Assembly (NCBI GenBank): GCA_949775045.1
Contig: OX459106.1
Span: 2,468,727 to 2,532,726 of the forward strand
From: Metridium senile
Taxonomy: Eukaryota; Cnidaria; Anthozoa; Actiniaria; Metridiidae
Length of the DNA stretch: 64,000 nt
Reading direction: 5' to 3'
The notes under the pieces are model-generated. The model ran no database searches. It was not told the origin of the DNA and saw nothing but the letters and a program-made list of their open reading frames with translations. The translations under genes were made by a program, and so were the position numbers. Below, in pieces: positions 37,904 through 56,118 of the stretch; within the stretch, counting starts at the first letter, position 1; the number at the start of each line of letters is the position of its first letter.

Positions 37904-40011
37904 TTAATAAGTTGAGTCAGGTAGAGGTCTACCGCTCAAGTTTTTATGTGGCAATGAGTTGAGCCATGTAGAGGTCTACCGCTCAAGTTTTTATGTGGCA
38001 ATGAGTTGAGCCAGGTAGAGGTCTACCGCTCGAGTGTTTTAGTGGAAAAGAGTTGAGCCAGGTAGAGGTCTACCGCTCGAGTGTTTTTGTGGAAAAGAGT
38101 TGAGCCAGGTAGCGGTCTACCGCTCAAGTTTTTATGTGGCAATGAGTTGAGCCAGGTAGAGGTCTACCGCTCAAGTTTTTATGTGGCAATGAGTTGAGCC
38201 AGGTAGCGGTCTACCGCTCAAGTTTTTATGTGGCAATGAGTTGAGCCAGGTAGAGGTCTACCGCTCAAGTTTTTATGTGGCAATGAGTTGAGCCAGGTAG
38301 CGGTCTACCGCTCAAGTTTTTATGTGGCAATGAGTTGAGCCAGGTAGAGGTCTACCGCTCAAGTTTTTATGTGGCAATGAGTTGAGCCAGGTAGCGGTCT
38401 ACCGCTCAAGTTTTTATGTGGCAATGAGTTGAGCCAGGTAGCGGTCTACCGCTCAAGTTTTTATGTGGCAATGAGTTGAGCCAGGTAGAGGTCTACCGCT
38501 CAAGTTTTTATGTGGCAATGAGTTGAGCCAGGTAGAGGTCTACCGCTCAAGTTTTTATGTGGCAATGAGTTGAGCCAGGTAGAGGTCTACCGCTCAAGTT
38601 TTTATGTGGCAATGAGTTGAGCCAGGTAGCGGTCTACCGCTCAAGTTTTTATGTGGCAATGAGTTGAGCCAGGTAGCGGTCTACCGCTCAAGTTTTTATG
38701 TGGCAATGAGTTGAGCCAGGTAGAGGTCTACCGCTCAAGTTTTTATGTGGCAATGAGTTGAGACAGGTAGCGGTCTACCGCTCAAGTTTTTATGTGGCAA
38801 TGAGTTGAGCCAGGTAGAGGTCTACCGCTCGAGTGTTTTTGTGGCAATGAGTTGAGCCAGGTAGCGGTCTACCGCTCAAGTTTTTATGTGGCAATGAGTT
38901 GAGCCAGGTAGAGGTCTACCGCTCGAGTGTTTTTGTGGAAAAGAGTTGAGCCAGGTAGCGGTCTACCGCTCAAGTTTTTATTTGGCAATGAGTTGAGCCA
39001 GGTAGAGGTCTACCGCTCAAGTTTTTATGTGGCAATGAGTTGAGCCAGGTAGCGGTCTACCGCTCAAGTTTTTATGTGGCAATGAGTTGAGCCAGGTAGA
39101 GGTCTACCGCTCAAGTTTTTATGTGGCAATGAGTTGAGCCAGGTAGAGGTCTACCGCTCAAGTTTTTATGTGGCAATGAGTTGAGCCAGGTAGAGGTCTA
39201 CCGCTCAAGTTTTTATGTGGCAATGAGTTGAGCCAGGTAGCGGTCTACCGCTCAAGTTTTTATGTGGCAATGAGTTGAGCCAGGTAGAGGTCTACCGCTC
39301 AAGTTTTTATGTGGCAATGAGTTGAGCCAGGTAGAGGTCTACCGCTCAAGTTTTTATGTGGCAATGAGTTGAGCCAGGTAGAGGTCTACCGCTCAAGTTT
39401 TTATGTGGCAATGAGTTGAGCCAGGTAGAGGTCTACCGCTCAAGTTTTTATGTGGCAATGAGTTGAGCCAGGTAGAGGTCTACCGCTCAAGTTTTTATGT
39501 GCCAATGAGTTGAGCCAGGTAGAGGTCTACCGCTCAAGTTTTTATGTGGCAATGAGTTGAGCCAGGTAGCGGTCTACCGCTCAAGTTTTTATGTGGCAAT
39601 GAGTTGAGCCAGGTAGAGGTCTACCGCTCAAGTTTTTATGTGGCAATGAGTTGAGCCAGGTAGAGGTCTACCGCTCGAGTTTTTTAGTGGCAATGAGTTG
39701 AGCCAGGTAAAGGTCTATACCGCTCAAGTTTTTATGTGGCAATGAGTTGAGCCAGGTAGAGGTCTACCGCTCGAGTGTTTTAGTGGAAAAGAGTTGAGCC
39801 AGGTAGAGGTCTACCGCTCAAGTTTTTATGTGGCAATGAGTTGAGCCAGGTAGAGGTCTACCGCTCGAGTTTTTTAGTGGCAATGAGTTGAGCCAGGTAG
39901 AGGTCTACCGCTGAAGTTTTTATGTGGCAATGAGTTGAGCCAGGTAGAGGTCTACCGCTCCAGTTTTTATGTGGCAATGTGTTGAGCCAGGTAGAGGTCT
40001 ACCGCTCAAGT
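37904..40011 (+). repeat. 47-bp satellite array, about 45 copies
   Basis: Unit: GAGTTGAGCCAGGTAGAGGT then CTACCGCTCAAGTTTTTATG then TGGCAAT. Copies differ mainly at one base (GTAGAGG or GTAGCGG), at CAAG/CGAG, and at TATGTGGCAAT/TAGTGGAAAAG. No unique spacers. Confidence 0.97.
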
Positions 40012-40289
40012 TTTCATCAATTTCCCGTCATCCCTTTTGTTTCCTTTCCTGGTGGGATGGTTGTCAGCTTGAAACAGGAGGAAAATCTCTCCCCCCGGTT
40101 TATCTGGGTCAGGCTGCCATACTCTCCCCCAGGAGGTTCGGGTCATTTAACACAGTGTTTTTCGTTTTCTTTGTGCCTCATGCGCAAAATTATTTCAAAA
40201 GTTCAGATTACCGGGGCACAAAAAGACATTGCGAAATAAGCAGATTTGTCGTTTATAGTAATAACGATTTATTGCTGTATTTGTAACCC

Positions 40290-40401
40290 TACCCTGCGAG
40301 CAGAGGTTCCTTTCTCTTACCTAGAACGACGAGAAAAGAAACTTTAAAGTTACTTTTCTCGTCGTTCTAGGTAAGAGAAAGGAACCTCTGCTCGCAGGGT
40401 A
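40290..40401. repeat. 112-bp near-perfect palindrome
   Basis: TACCCTGCGAGCAGAGGTTC and its complement, with CTTTAAAG at the centre. Confidence 0.93.
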
Positions 40402-40674
40402 TACTGTAGCTCTGCCTTTCCGCGACCCTAATAGCAACTGAACACTTTGCACGATTTATCCCCCGCCTTCCCTCCTCAAGGATAACCAAAGGTTTCTTTC
40501 CTCTTATGTAACCGTTAAATTTAGTAAAAATAAACAACCGGCATCCTTTCTTGTGGTGGTGTTGAGCTTTGTAGCTTTGTAGCTATCCTCACCGGGTAAG
40601 GCAGGACCCATTTTCATGCATTCCATATCTTAATATGAATGCTCGCGTGTATTGTTGGTGCGTGAATGTATTAC

Positions 40675-40775
40675 TATTCTAAGCACTAAGAATAAAAGCG
40701 AGTATTTACATAACAATAGATATCCCATCATGCACCTTGTATGTATTGGCCCGTGTCCGTGTCTTTGTGTCACTC
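40675..40775 (+). repeat. Direct repeat A, right copy
   Basis: Matches 37143-37246 with few changes (TATATTAG to TATGTATTGG). Confidence 0.85.
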
Positions 40776-43700
40776 CACATCCTGGGGCTAAAACGGCACC
40801 AAAAACATTACAGTGTGATGAACGTGTTATGCGATTCAGTTAAAGACTTCTAAAACCAGCGAAAAAATAGTTTTAACTTATTTTGAATTTCCTCGAGAAA
40901 AAACTAACTTATAATATATAATAAAACGTTAGTTTGAAACGAGGAAATTCAAAATAATATTTTTAAACGTTAAATTCAAAACTGAGAGATCTTTTATGTT
41001 CCAATGTTTCTCATATACTTCTTACTTTCCTTGTTTGTTGTCCCATTTCAGATCATGTAAATGTTATAACACGTTCATCATAAAAGAACAATTCTCAAGA
41101 GAATGAAACGTGGTCTGAAATGGACAATTTGCATACGGGGGCCAAATGGACTATTGACTCGTGGACCATGAGGGCGAGAGGTCTAATTGTTTTAGTATAA
41201 ACCAATTATTAGATCAAACTTTGCAATACTTTGAAAGAAAAATTACATTTCAATCGTTTTATTTTGACAAAATGACAGATAATCTAAAGTGAAAATACAG
41301 AGCGCGCGCTCAATGACGTGTGAAGGCAAGTCAAAGTGTATTCGATCAAAACACATCGAAATTCTCCACTGTTTTGTCATTTTCGACTTTAAGACTTTTA
41401 TTTTAACAGCTATAAAAATAGCATTATTTTAATATTTTAACCCTTTGACTACTGGGCGTTTTTGACATTTTTGAGCGATTTTCTGGATATAAACGATCCG
41501 TAGGATTTCTTGACTCCATATTTGGCGTAAACATGGGAAGTGCTGCTGTTTTGTAATCTCAAGGGCTCACGTTGTCAGGCCACATGCCTTTTGTTAGATC
41601 GTTGGATATTACACTGGCTCAAAGTTGGCTTAATTTTAGGGTCATATTTTTCCTTTAGTCACTACTGGAAGAGCATCATTAAGCTTCAAGGTAGCAAAGA
41701 ACTCACTTTCTGGAAGAAAGCAGCGAGGAATGTGACTTTGTCAGCAAAAAATGCTCAATGTTTGGTTGATTGGGTTTTGGCGGGCTTAGAACAAAGTCAG
41801 GTTTGGAGTTGGACTAAAGGCAAATTCTCGGACCTGCCGCGGCTATTTCTCGAAGTTGTGATGATAGAGGAACACAACAAGCGCGAAGTTTTGGCAGAAA
41901 ACTGAGGTGACCCTAGACTTTTAATAGATTTCTAAAAGGATGGCGGGGGGTACTCCATGTGCAAAATTGTCATGGTTACCCATAATGCTTTGCAGTCGTA
42001 AATACTTGAAAACACGTGCGTATCAAAATATGGCCGTAATCAAACGAGCGCAGCTCAGTTCATGAAGTGAAATAAATGGGAAAACACTTGTCAAAGCTAT
42101 AGCACAAGGACTGAATTTTGTTGTGAAAACGACTTTTTTTTGGTCTAAAAACAATTTTTTCGATAAAAAATCCAAGGTCAAAAGAGGGTGATTTTTACTA
42201 TTGAAAAATAAGGCAAAAACGGTCATTTTTAATTTTCCTAAAGTTGATATGGACTTTTTGTGATAAAAGTGCTTGTTTCTTGTCACTGATATGCTATGAA
42301 AATTTGAGGAACTAGTGTAGTGTAGTGCTTACTAACATTCAAACGCCGGCTGGGCTTGAAATAGTGATTAACAATTAGACCCGAAGCCCGAACGGGCTAC
42401 GGGTCAATAGCCCACGAGGCCGAGTCCAAGTGGGCTATTGACCCGTAGCCCATGAGGGCGAGATGTCTAATTGTTTTAGTATATACCAACTAGTAGGTCA
42501 AACTTTGCTATATTTAATTTTGCACGAAAAATAACATTTCAATCGTTTTATTTTGACAAAATGACAGATATTCGAAAGTGAAAATAACGAGCGCGCGCTC
42601 AATGACGTGTGACACATCCAAATTCTCCACTGTTTTTGTCATTTTGTCATTCGTTTTTCGTACCATCTTTCCAACCTCGGACAATATTCCTCGATATACC
42701 AATCGCCAGAAGTGGTTTATTCCTTAAATATCCTATGGTTGAGTAGCCAATGAGAGCGCGCGATTTGTGATAGACCATAAGTTGTTGGATACTAAAATGC
42801 CTTAGATATTTGATTAGTTTTTTCGCATCAATCAAAACTTCCATCGATGCTTTGTATCTGGTGCAAAATACATCTTGATCAGATCAGGGAAAGGTTATCA
42901 ATTCGCCAAATGAAAATGGGAAGTGTGGTCATTAGAAAACTACTGGGAAACCCCTTAAACTTGTGCTTATTGATTGGCCTTTATATTGATAATAATAAAT
43001 TGAGATATTGTAAAAATTGGCTTTCATATGAAAAATTAATTTCGATTGACGCAAACATACAAATTTTCAAAAACGAGTGTGTTTGAGTTACAACAGAAAA
43101 TCACAATGCTTAGATATTTGATTAAGGGAGGGGGGGGGGGGGTGGGGGGGAGTCGAGCAATTTTTCGGTCGATGCAGGATAACTAATTTTTGCCCTCGAG
43201 GCAGCTTTGTGCAATATTTTTTCAGGTTTTTTTTGTTTGTCTTGTCCACGATATTCAGGTTTTTAGAGGTTAAAGCTGTGCTCGACTATAATTGTGTTCG
43301 TCTTATCTCAGTTTTAAAGGGAAATCCCGCAACCTCCCCCATCAATTACCTAATGGTCCGTCCCTTATATCAACATTGGGAAGCACGGGGTTGATAACTA
43401 AATATCAACGTAGTTCAGTACCTTTGTTTAATCAGATGGGTGAATATGAAGGATATAGACGGCCAGTTATGATGATATATAAACTATAGCTATTTAGGTA
43501 CTAAACAGGTGTGTGTAGAAATAACTAAAGGTGCGCAAGACATGCTGTAACACCCAGAAATATTTAAATGGTTATTTTTCTTGTACATGATATGCGCAGG
43601 CAAATGATAATCAAAGCAATGATAATTGCACTGAAATGTTAACTCGCTTGAAACCACACGTATATAGAGTACTTAATGTCCCTAATGGAAGCAATTAAGA

Positions 43701-44100
43701 CAATAACCACTCTAGCTCGAGAGCCTTAAACAATTTTTATAGAGAAAACTTAAAATGTTTAAAATTGTTCAAGATAGTGGAGGATATATGCAAATCAATA
43801 TACAATTGACTGATTCAAAGTTCCCAACCGGACATGTTACAGGACCTAGAAATGTGAACCTTCATACCCTGTAATATATATCTAGCTAATAAATATATAA
43901 ACAGAATATATAATACATCTTATAACACCAAGAAAGAACAAAAAAATACCCTACTATACCGTCTATATCGTCTGCTTTCACTCTAATCCTATATAAGGTG
44001 GACGTTAAAGATCCTGTTGTGCTATGTTCGCAAACAGTAGGGGATTGTCTCCCGGTACAACAGTCAGGCCTCGGAGGCATTCACTAACAACACTCATGAT
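40776..44100. other. No recognised gene; repeated segments
   Basis: 41165-41370 and 42455-42645 are diverged copies of one repeat (ATTTCAATCGTTTTATTTTG, GAGCGCGCGCTCAATGACGT). An open frame at 41540-41905 (121 codons) has no recognised features. A poly(G) run lies at about 43129-43150. Confidence 0.5.
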
Positions 44101-44101
44101 T

Positions 44102-44215
<114 letters not shown>

Positions 44216-44924
44216 TTTAATAGAAAACAAATCTCGCAGCCCAAAGGCTGAATTACATTTGTAAGATTCAAAATTTAAATTATGTACATTTGTATCAATT
44301 AGATAATATAATATAAATATAATATATATAAGAAGTCATACAAAAATATAAAAAGCTATACATTATAAGCATATAATCTATACATTATATAGAACATTGT
44401 CCGATAAAGACGCTTAGGCTAACTTATAAGATGATTTAATTACAAAAGAGTTCTCATAGCGATTTGTCTTGCAGATAGTTCGGTATTTAACAGGGTTCCT
44501 TAGGTTGTAATTAGAAGTGTTTAACGGTGGTAATAAATCTCGAAGCTTGTGTTTTGAATCTTTTTCGATAGATGTAAATAACTTTTTACACAACTTCTCC
44601 CTTCTTTCACTGCTGGTTTACAGCAGTCCGATAAGTCCTCCATATCACATATACACATTAGTAGATTGTAAAGCGCTATGAGCTATTTGAGAGATATAGC
44701 ACTATATAACTATTGATGCATTTTTTTTTTGTTATACAAAGAACTCGAGACCAGAATGCACCTATACAAGGTGGATCTCCCCTGTCTTACCAAATTGGTA
44801 CCAAATTGGGGGTAGTTGGGATGATAATGATGTATCTTGAAGTGTCATATCGGGGTCCAAGATACAACAAATTAAAAAAAAAACACAAAGGTTTTTCTTT
44901 CAATCAGTGAACTTGTGAGTTAGA

Positions 44925-45960
44925 ATGATGAGATCAAAAGACTTGCTCGGCTGCCTTTTATACTGGCTATACAACATTAGAAGAACTAGCAAGTGCCTAT
45001 CCAAGAAATCTGTGGAAATACTTGTCCACGATTTTATATCCAGCCGCATCGATTACTGCAACAGTCTTCTATTTGGCTTACCAGAATATCAACTTCACAA
45101 GTTGCAGAGAATACAGAACTTAGTTGCTCGACTAATTTTCGAAGAGAATAAATACTGCCATATTACACCGCTCCTAAAATCACTACATTGGCTTCCTGTC
45201 AAATTTCGTATTGACTTTAAGATATTATTTATAACTTTAAAAGCTATCCATAGATTTGCACCATCTTATATATGTGAACTGATTACTATGAAGCCTATAG
45301 AAATAGATACAATCTTTGGTCTAATTATATTGGTATATTACTTAGTGGTAATACCTTTTGAGTGCTGCTAATTCAACCGGGGCCACCTCGAGTTTATTAG
45401 CCAATCACGTTTGAGCTTAAGAACAAAAGATATCTACTTTGTCTCCTTATCAGCCAATCAAATTATAGGCGCGAATTGACTTGACGGATCGTCTATGTCT
45501 GGTTCTTTTGTTCTTAAGCTCAAACGTGATTGGCTAATAAACTCGGGGTGGCCCCGGTTGAATTAGCACCACTGTAAGTCTCTTGCTACTCTAGGGGACA
45601 GATCATTCAAAGTAGCCGCGCGCTCCAAAGTTATGGAATATTTTACCCTATAAGGATGATATTGATCGTTTTAATGCCGTGAGGGGCAGTAAAGACATTC
45701 TTATTCAAGCAAGCATTTTTTAATTGAATCTTAATATAAATTATAGCAATTTTATGATTAGAACGTTTCTATATATTTGTACAATTTGAAGATTTTGATT
45801 ATCTTAATTTTTTTGATATCATTTTAATTTAGATAGGCTTTTTATATTTATATTATATTATATTATTATATTCTTTCTTTATTCTTATACAAGCGCATTT
45901 GAAAATTTATCAATTGAATCTTGCGCTTTATAAGTGAATAAATTATAATAATAATTATTA
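44925..45960 (+). mobile_element. CR1/L2-type LINE 3' fragment split by a MITE
   Basis: The frame contains SRIDYCNSLLFGLPEYQLHK, LQRIQNLVARLIF, LLKSLHWLPVKFRIDFKIL, all typical of LINE RT C-termini. It resumes after the MITE with LGDRSFKVAA and ends with a 3' tail (GCGCTTTATAAGTGAATAAA and AAT repeats). Confidence 0.82.
45361..45574. mobile_element. Small MITE of the 5413-7786 family
   Basis: AGTGCTGCTAATTCAACCGG and complement, arms about 60 bp, interior TATCTACTTTGTCTCCTTAT. It interrupts the LINE. Confidence 0.88.
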
Positions 45961-45964
45961 TTAT

Positions 45965-46265
45965 TTCCATTTCCCATTAAGTACCAGTTCTCTTTTGTCT
46001 CTCACTGAAGGGTAAATTGTCGCATCGCGTAAATATGCTTCCATTAAATACCAGTTCTCTATTGTCTACCACTTAAGGGTGAATTAATTGTCGCATCGTG
46101 TAAATATGCTTCCATTAAATACCAGTTCTCTATTGTCTACAACTTAAGGGTAAATTGATTGTCGCATCGTGTAAATATGCTTCCATTAAATACCAGTTCT
46201 CTATTGTCTACCACTTAAGGGTAAATTGTCGCATCGTGTAAATATGCTTCCATTAAATACCAGTT
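45965..46265 (+). repeat. Tandem repeat, period about 72 bp, four copies
   Basis: Units contain CCATTAAATACCAGTTCTCT and GTCGCATCGTGTAAATATGC; ends just before the RPamide-like promoter. Confidence 0.85.
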
Positions 46266-46301
46266 GTTGTAAGTGTTTTTTATCTATTATTGGAAAAGGG
46301 C

Positions 46302-46308
46302 TATATAA
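46302..46308 (+). promoter_or_regulatory. TATA box of RPamide-like gene
   Basis: TATATAA about 30 bp before the probable 5' UTR exon. Confidence 0.55.
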
Positions 46309-46332
46309 GAAGTCTTTCAAATCAAAAAGTCA

Positions 46333-46390
46333 TTAATCTTTTCAGGAGCATCGAGTTCAGGCAAAAAACAAGACAAGACAAGACTTAAAG
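46333..46390 (+). other. Probable non-coding exon 1 of RPamide-like gene
   Basis: Short exon between the TATA box and a strong AAAG|GTAAGC donor. It has no ATG. The start is estimated from TATA spacing; a TTTTCAG at 46339-46345 could instead make it an internal exon from 46346. Confidence 0.5.
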
Positions 46391-46616
46391 GTAAGCATGG
46401 GATGATGTAGTAATTTTGGTGTGGTTGTTTAACGATCTCTTTATTAAATTATGTCCCTTCTTTTAAGTATATGTAGAGTGCAGTCATAAAATTAAATATC
46501 CCACTATTTAAAAAGTCTTTTATTAGGCGATCGTTCATTACATACCATATGTATCAATGACCTACTTAGAAATACAGTGGAGTGTTTTTTTTAAATACTA
46601 GTGTAGTGTGCCCACC

Positions 46617-46817
46617 CTCGCGTACCTTTTAGGGTCTCGAACTGGCACCGTACCTTTTAGGGTCAGTTTTTGAACTTAAGATTATACATATTGAAAAAAT
46701 GTCAAATGTGGTCGTACCTTTTAGGGTTGGAAATCAGTATCTGAGTTAATTTATGCGTTCCTTTTAGGGTCATTTTCAAAACCGTCCGTTGAGCACCCCT
46801 ATCCATTTTTTAAGGGA
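46617..46817 (+). repeat. GTACCTTTTAGGGTC repeat, intact copy
   Basis: Continuous version of the split repeat at 5273-7857; acts as the empty site of the 2.4-kb transposon. Confidence 0.85.
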
Positions 46818-46834
46818 GTTTTCAAATAGGTGTA

Positions 46835-47025
46835 TGCCTATATTCCTTTCCTTCTTAGAATGACATATCGCTTTGGACAACCTTTTTGAAATAGGTGTAT
46901 GCCTATATTCCTTTCCTTCTTAGAATGACATATCGCTTTGGACAACCTTTTTGAAATAGGTGTATGCCTATTCCTTTCCTTCTTAGAATGACATATCTCT
47001 TTGGACAACCTTTTTGAAATAGCAT
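46835..47025 (+). repeat. Tandem repeat, period about 64 bp, three copies
   Basis: Units TTGAAATAGGTGTATGCC to CTTTGGACAACCTTT; the junction GACAACCTTTTTGAAATAGGTGTA resembles the ends of the TACACCTA MITEs. Confidence 0.82.
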
Positions 47026-47069
47026 GTGTGCATTACTGATTTCGTTGCTGTTTGTCATTTAGAACCACT

Positions 47070-52843
<5,774 letters not shown>

Positions 52844-52857
52844 AAACGCCATAAAGA

Positions 52858-52900
52858 AATAAATGATTTGTATGTTATTCTTTGCTAGCTCCTGAATAAA
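52858..52900 (+). terminator. Poly(A) signals of RPamide-like gene
   Basis: Two AATAAA hexamers, at 52858-52863 and 52895-52900, shortly after the stop codon. Confidence 0.65.
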
Positions 52901-52960
52901 GTTGCATCCATGCAAATTAAGAATGTCTTGGTACGAATCATAATATAAATCTAATATATT

Positions 52961-53243
52961 AAGGTATCAGGGGACCTTCATGACCGATGCTCATTAACTC
53001 ATCATAGCACGCTAACCACTGAAGTAATCCGGTGTTCCTGGAACTTCTTAAAAATGAGTGGTCAAAAATCATAAGATACCCACTAAAAAATTCGAACCGT
53101 ATTTCTTCAAAACAAATCACATAGTTACAATCTCCATGTATTCAGCTTTAAGAAAATGTATACTTTTATAGGGATTACTTCAGTAGTTAGCGTGCTATGA
53201 GGAGTTAATGAACATCTGTCGCGAAGGTCCCCTGATACCTTAA
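52961..53243. mobile_element. Fold-back MITE after the RPamide-like gene
   Basis: TTAAGGTATCAGGGGACCTT and complement; GCACGCTAACCACTGAAGTA also pairs. Confidence 0.85.
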
Positions 53244-54386
53244 AATCGTTAATTGTATGTTCCTACTCGCAATATGATTGGTTGAGAATCATCAAGCATG
53301 CGCAGTTTAGTTAATGGCAAGGACAAGAAAAATCACTGACAAAAAATAAAGACATGGAGAGACGGCGAAAACCATTCAAAATTGAAATGAAAGCATTAGA
53401 TATGTGGATTTAACTCAGAATCATACCATAATAACTTATGACTAAACGGTGTTTGTAATAAAGGAATATTTTTCAGGTTTGTCGACGTCGACTTCACTTC
53501 AAATTTGATGCATTTTCTACTAAAAATACACACATGCAGTAAGGCACGTCTCGCCGAGAAATGCATTTTTTAAAACACTATTTCATAAAACAACAATATT
53601 TTCGCGAAAACAACATAGCTCAAGTCAGCCAAGATTGCTGTTGAAATAGTAATGCAGTGTCCGAAAGCAAATACAAGAGTGATGGATGGAACCTATAAAA
53701 TATAAATGGATCTTCCCTGCTAGCAGAGTCTTCCACAGTTCGATTCTGACTGTTGTGTTATGAAATAAAACTTTTTCAGTCTGCCTTTGTTTTTTCTTGA
53801 AGCTTCTTTGATACTGAAACATTTGGTATTCCCCTTACTTTTCTGATAAAAAAATTCACATCCCTCCTTTTCTTGTAAATTTTTTTCCAGTTCCCCCCTC
53901 ACTTTCACCTGCCCCCCCTGCCATACATAATGAACGCAGCCTAAACATGTACTTTATATCATTTGTACATTTGTACTAATTATGTCAATGTATAGCTCAA
54001 TGTCCAGCAAAGATCCGATGAAGATAGCGTGTCGACATATCTTTCTCTTTTTTTTTCAAGTTATTATTATTATTGCAGAAAATGACTTCAACTCCTCTTC
54101 ATGTGACAGATTAATCTTTTGTCTTTTCACTGGTTATGATTTTCGATCATCATGATGTCGTTTTAAGCACGTTTTTTTATCAAAATATGATAAAGTTGTC
54201 AACTGTCAACTTCCCTGCGGGAAGCCCGAGTAAAGAAAAACAGTTCATGATCAGTTCGGCATTTTAACCCATTTGACGACAGCTAGGAATATATAACAGC
54301 ATTCATCCACGATTTACAATACTCTATTATTACTTCAGATAGACAATACTATGATTTTAATCGGAAAGAAACTTAGTTTGTAAAAC
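53244..54386. other. No gene seen
   Basis: Intergenic; nothing beyond short A/T runs. Confidence 0.45.
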
Positions 54387-54730
54387 ATGAACTTCTTGAA
54401 TGATACACCTTTGGACGCAGTTACTCAAACAAAATACCTGGGTGTGACCATTTCAAGTGATCTTCGATGGAACAACCATGTCGCTGGATGGAAAACCTTG
54501 CAACAACGTAGGAAAATCGACAGGCTGAACCTGTTTAACAAAGCTTTTAACACGCGTGTTTTATTTCACAGCTCAATTAAGCTGATCCGGCTTGAGTGAA
54601 GAAATGTTTTATTCAAACGTTGAAATCCGAGGGATTCGTTTACATTTTCAGTCTGGAAATTATATAAAATGCAAGCTTTTTCTCACTGGAAAAAGAGATT
54701 TAAAAATGACAAAAGAGTAAGCATGACATA
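54387..54730 (+). mobile_element. Degenerate LINE RT fragment
   Basis: TQTKYLGVTISSDLRWNNHV is diagnostic of CR1/Jockey-type RT C-terminal region; the following WKTLQQRRKIDRLNLFNKAF belongs further on, so an internal piece is deleted. Confidence 0.75.
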
Positions 54731-55210
54731 TCGTTTAAGTAACTAGACGCCCTACGTAGCGTGCACTCGTGCCCTTGATGCAAGGTGATGAGCAGGGGAG
54801 AGCTGGATCAAACTAGTTTACAGATTTGAGTGGCAGAAAAACAGTTGAAAGACAGTTGTCACTGCAGGTGAACGCACACAATTTTTGCACAATAAAGTAT
54901 GAAGTTGCTGAAACTAAAACAATATGAATATGAAATAAATCAAAATTTGTGGATTTGTCTAATTTGATGTGCATTATAAAGATTGTGGTAGCCGTCCTAT
55001 GGTTGTTTAGAACTGGCTGATAAAGATGAGGCATCATGATTTTGAGTATGTACTACTACTGTATTACTGTGTTGAATTAGAGGACCAGGATTTGATTCAA
55101 TGTCACCTGAAATAAGTAATTTTCGTCTAGACAGACAATAGTTCTCGTTTTGAGCATAACATTTTATTAAACTAGACGCATAACTGCATGAACTCGGGAT
55201 TCTCTGAGTC

Positions 55211-56118
55211 TTATAGACTAGAGAGACGTTGGTCTATTACAAGAAAAGGACGATATATACCGACTGGCTGTACATTTGAACCTTCTTTGAGAAATAAATG
55301 CTTGTGTACCAATCCCCTTGAACTTTGAAGAATAATGCTCGCTCCCTGCTCGCTTTTGACTTTTGCACAGTTAATATAATTATGTAACTTAGAAGACCTG
55401 GGTATATTTGAGCGTATTCTATGATAAACAAACCGTCTAAGCTTCCTACTTTTGGTGTTTAAACGCCTTATTAATCGTGTTGGCATTCTACTTGGCTCAC
55501 GACAACGATGACAGCGAAAATGTCTATAATTATAATAAACAAACCTTGAATAACGAGACCTGGTATTATTTGTAATCTTTATTGTGACTTCTGCATCATT
55601 ATATACATGTACAGTCAAACAACTAGTTTTATCTAATACATCAGAATCACTGAACGATGAAATGACAATAGTTTGAGTGTAGAAGTCGAAGAACTTGACT
55701 GTTTTGTACCCTAACAAAGTTACTAATAACAGAAAATACTTCCTTGAATTAAAAATAACAAAAGAAGCAAGGTACTTAGCATTATTATTATGAAAGAAGT
55801 AGTCATCTTTGAGAAGGTGGCCTTACTTTGAGACTCACATGGTTGAGTGTAAACACAAGTCGCTAGTCTTGTATCTTCTTCGCTTGAAATGCTTGCAATC
55901 GTCGTTTTTTCTTCGGTAGACCTTTGGTCACATTGTGTAGTTGAGCTCTTTGTGGTTTTAGAGTTTGTATAAGCTGAAATATAAGTCTCTTTTGAATAGA
56001 TAGGTAGCTTGTTTGATAGATAGTTCACGATAAGTTTCACGATAGGCATTTTCATAGGCAGTTTCACGATAGATTCGCGGTTTCTCTCAAAAATGGCGTT
56101 TCCGAAAACGCTCGACAT
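55211..56118 (-). pseudogene. Uncertain coding-like region in two frames
   Basis: Two neighbouring open frames on the minus strand: 55723-56118 (Ser/Thr-rich, CVYTQPCESQSK, then a hydrophobic stretch FIIIMLSTLLLLLFLIQG) and 55211-55717 (begins GYKTVKFFDFYTQ, later Arg-rich). They could be joined by a 53-nt GT..AG interval starting at GTACCT, or be a frameshifted relic. No family is recognised. The start region resembles the GAAAACG-rich ends of local transposons, so it may be element-derived. Confidence 0.22.

Noticed and set aside
37904..40011. CRISPR-like array
   Set aside because: Units are contiguous 47-bp repeats without unique spacers, in a eukaryotic sequence; this is a satellite.
41540..41905. 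121-codon open frame as a gene
   Set aside because: No motif, splice context or promoter recognised, and it lies among repeats; left as unclassified.
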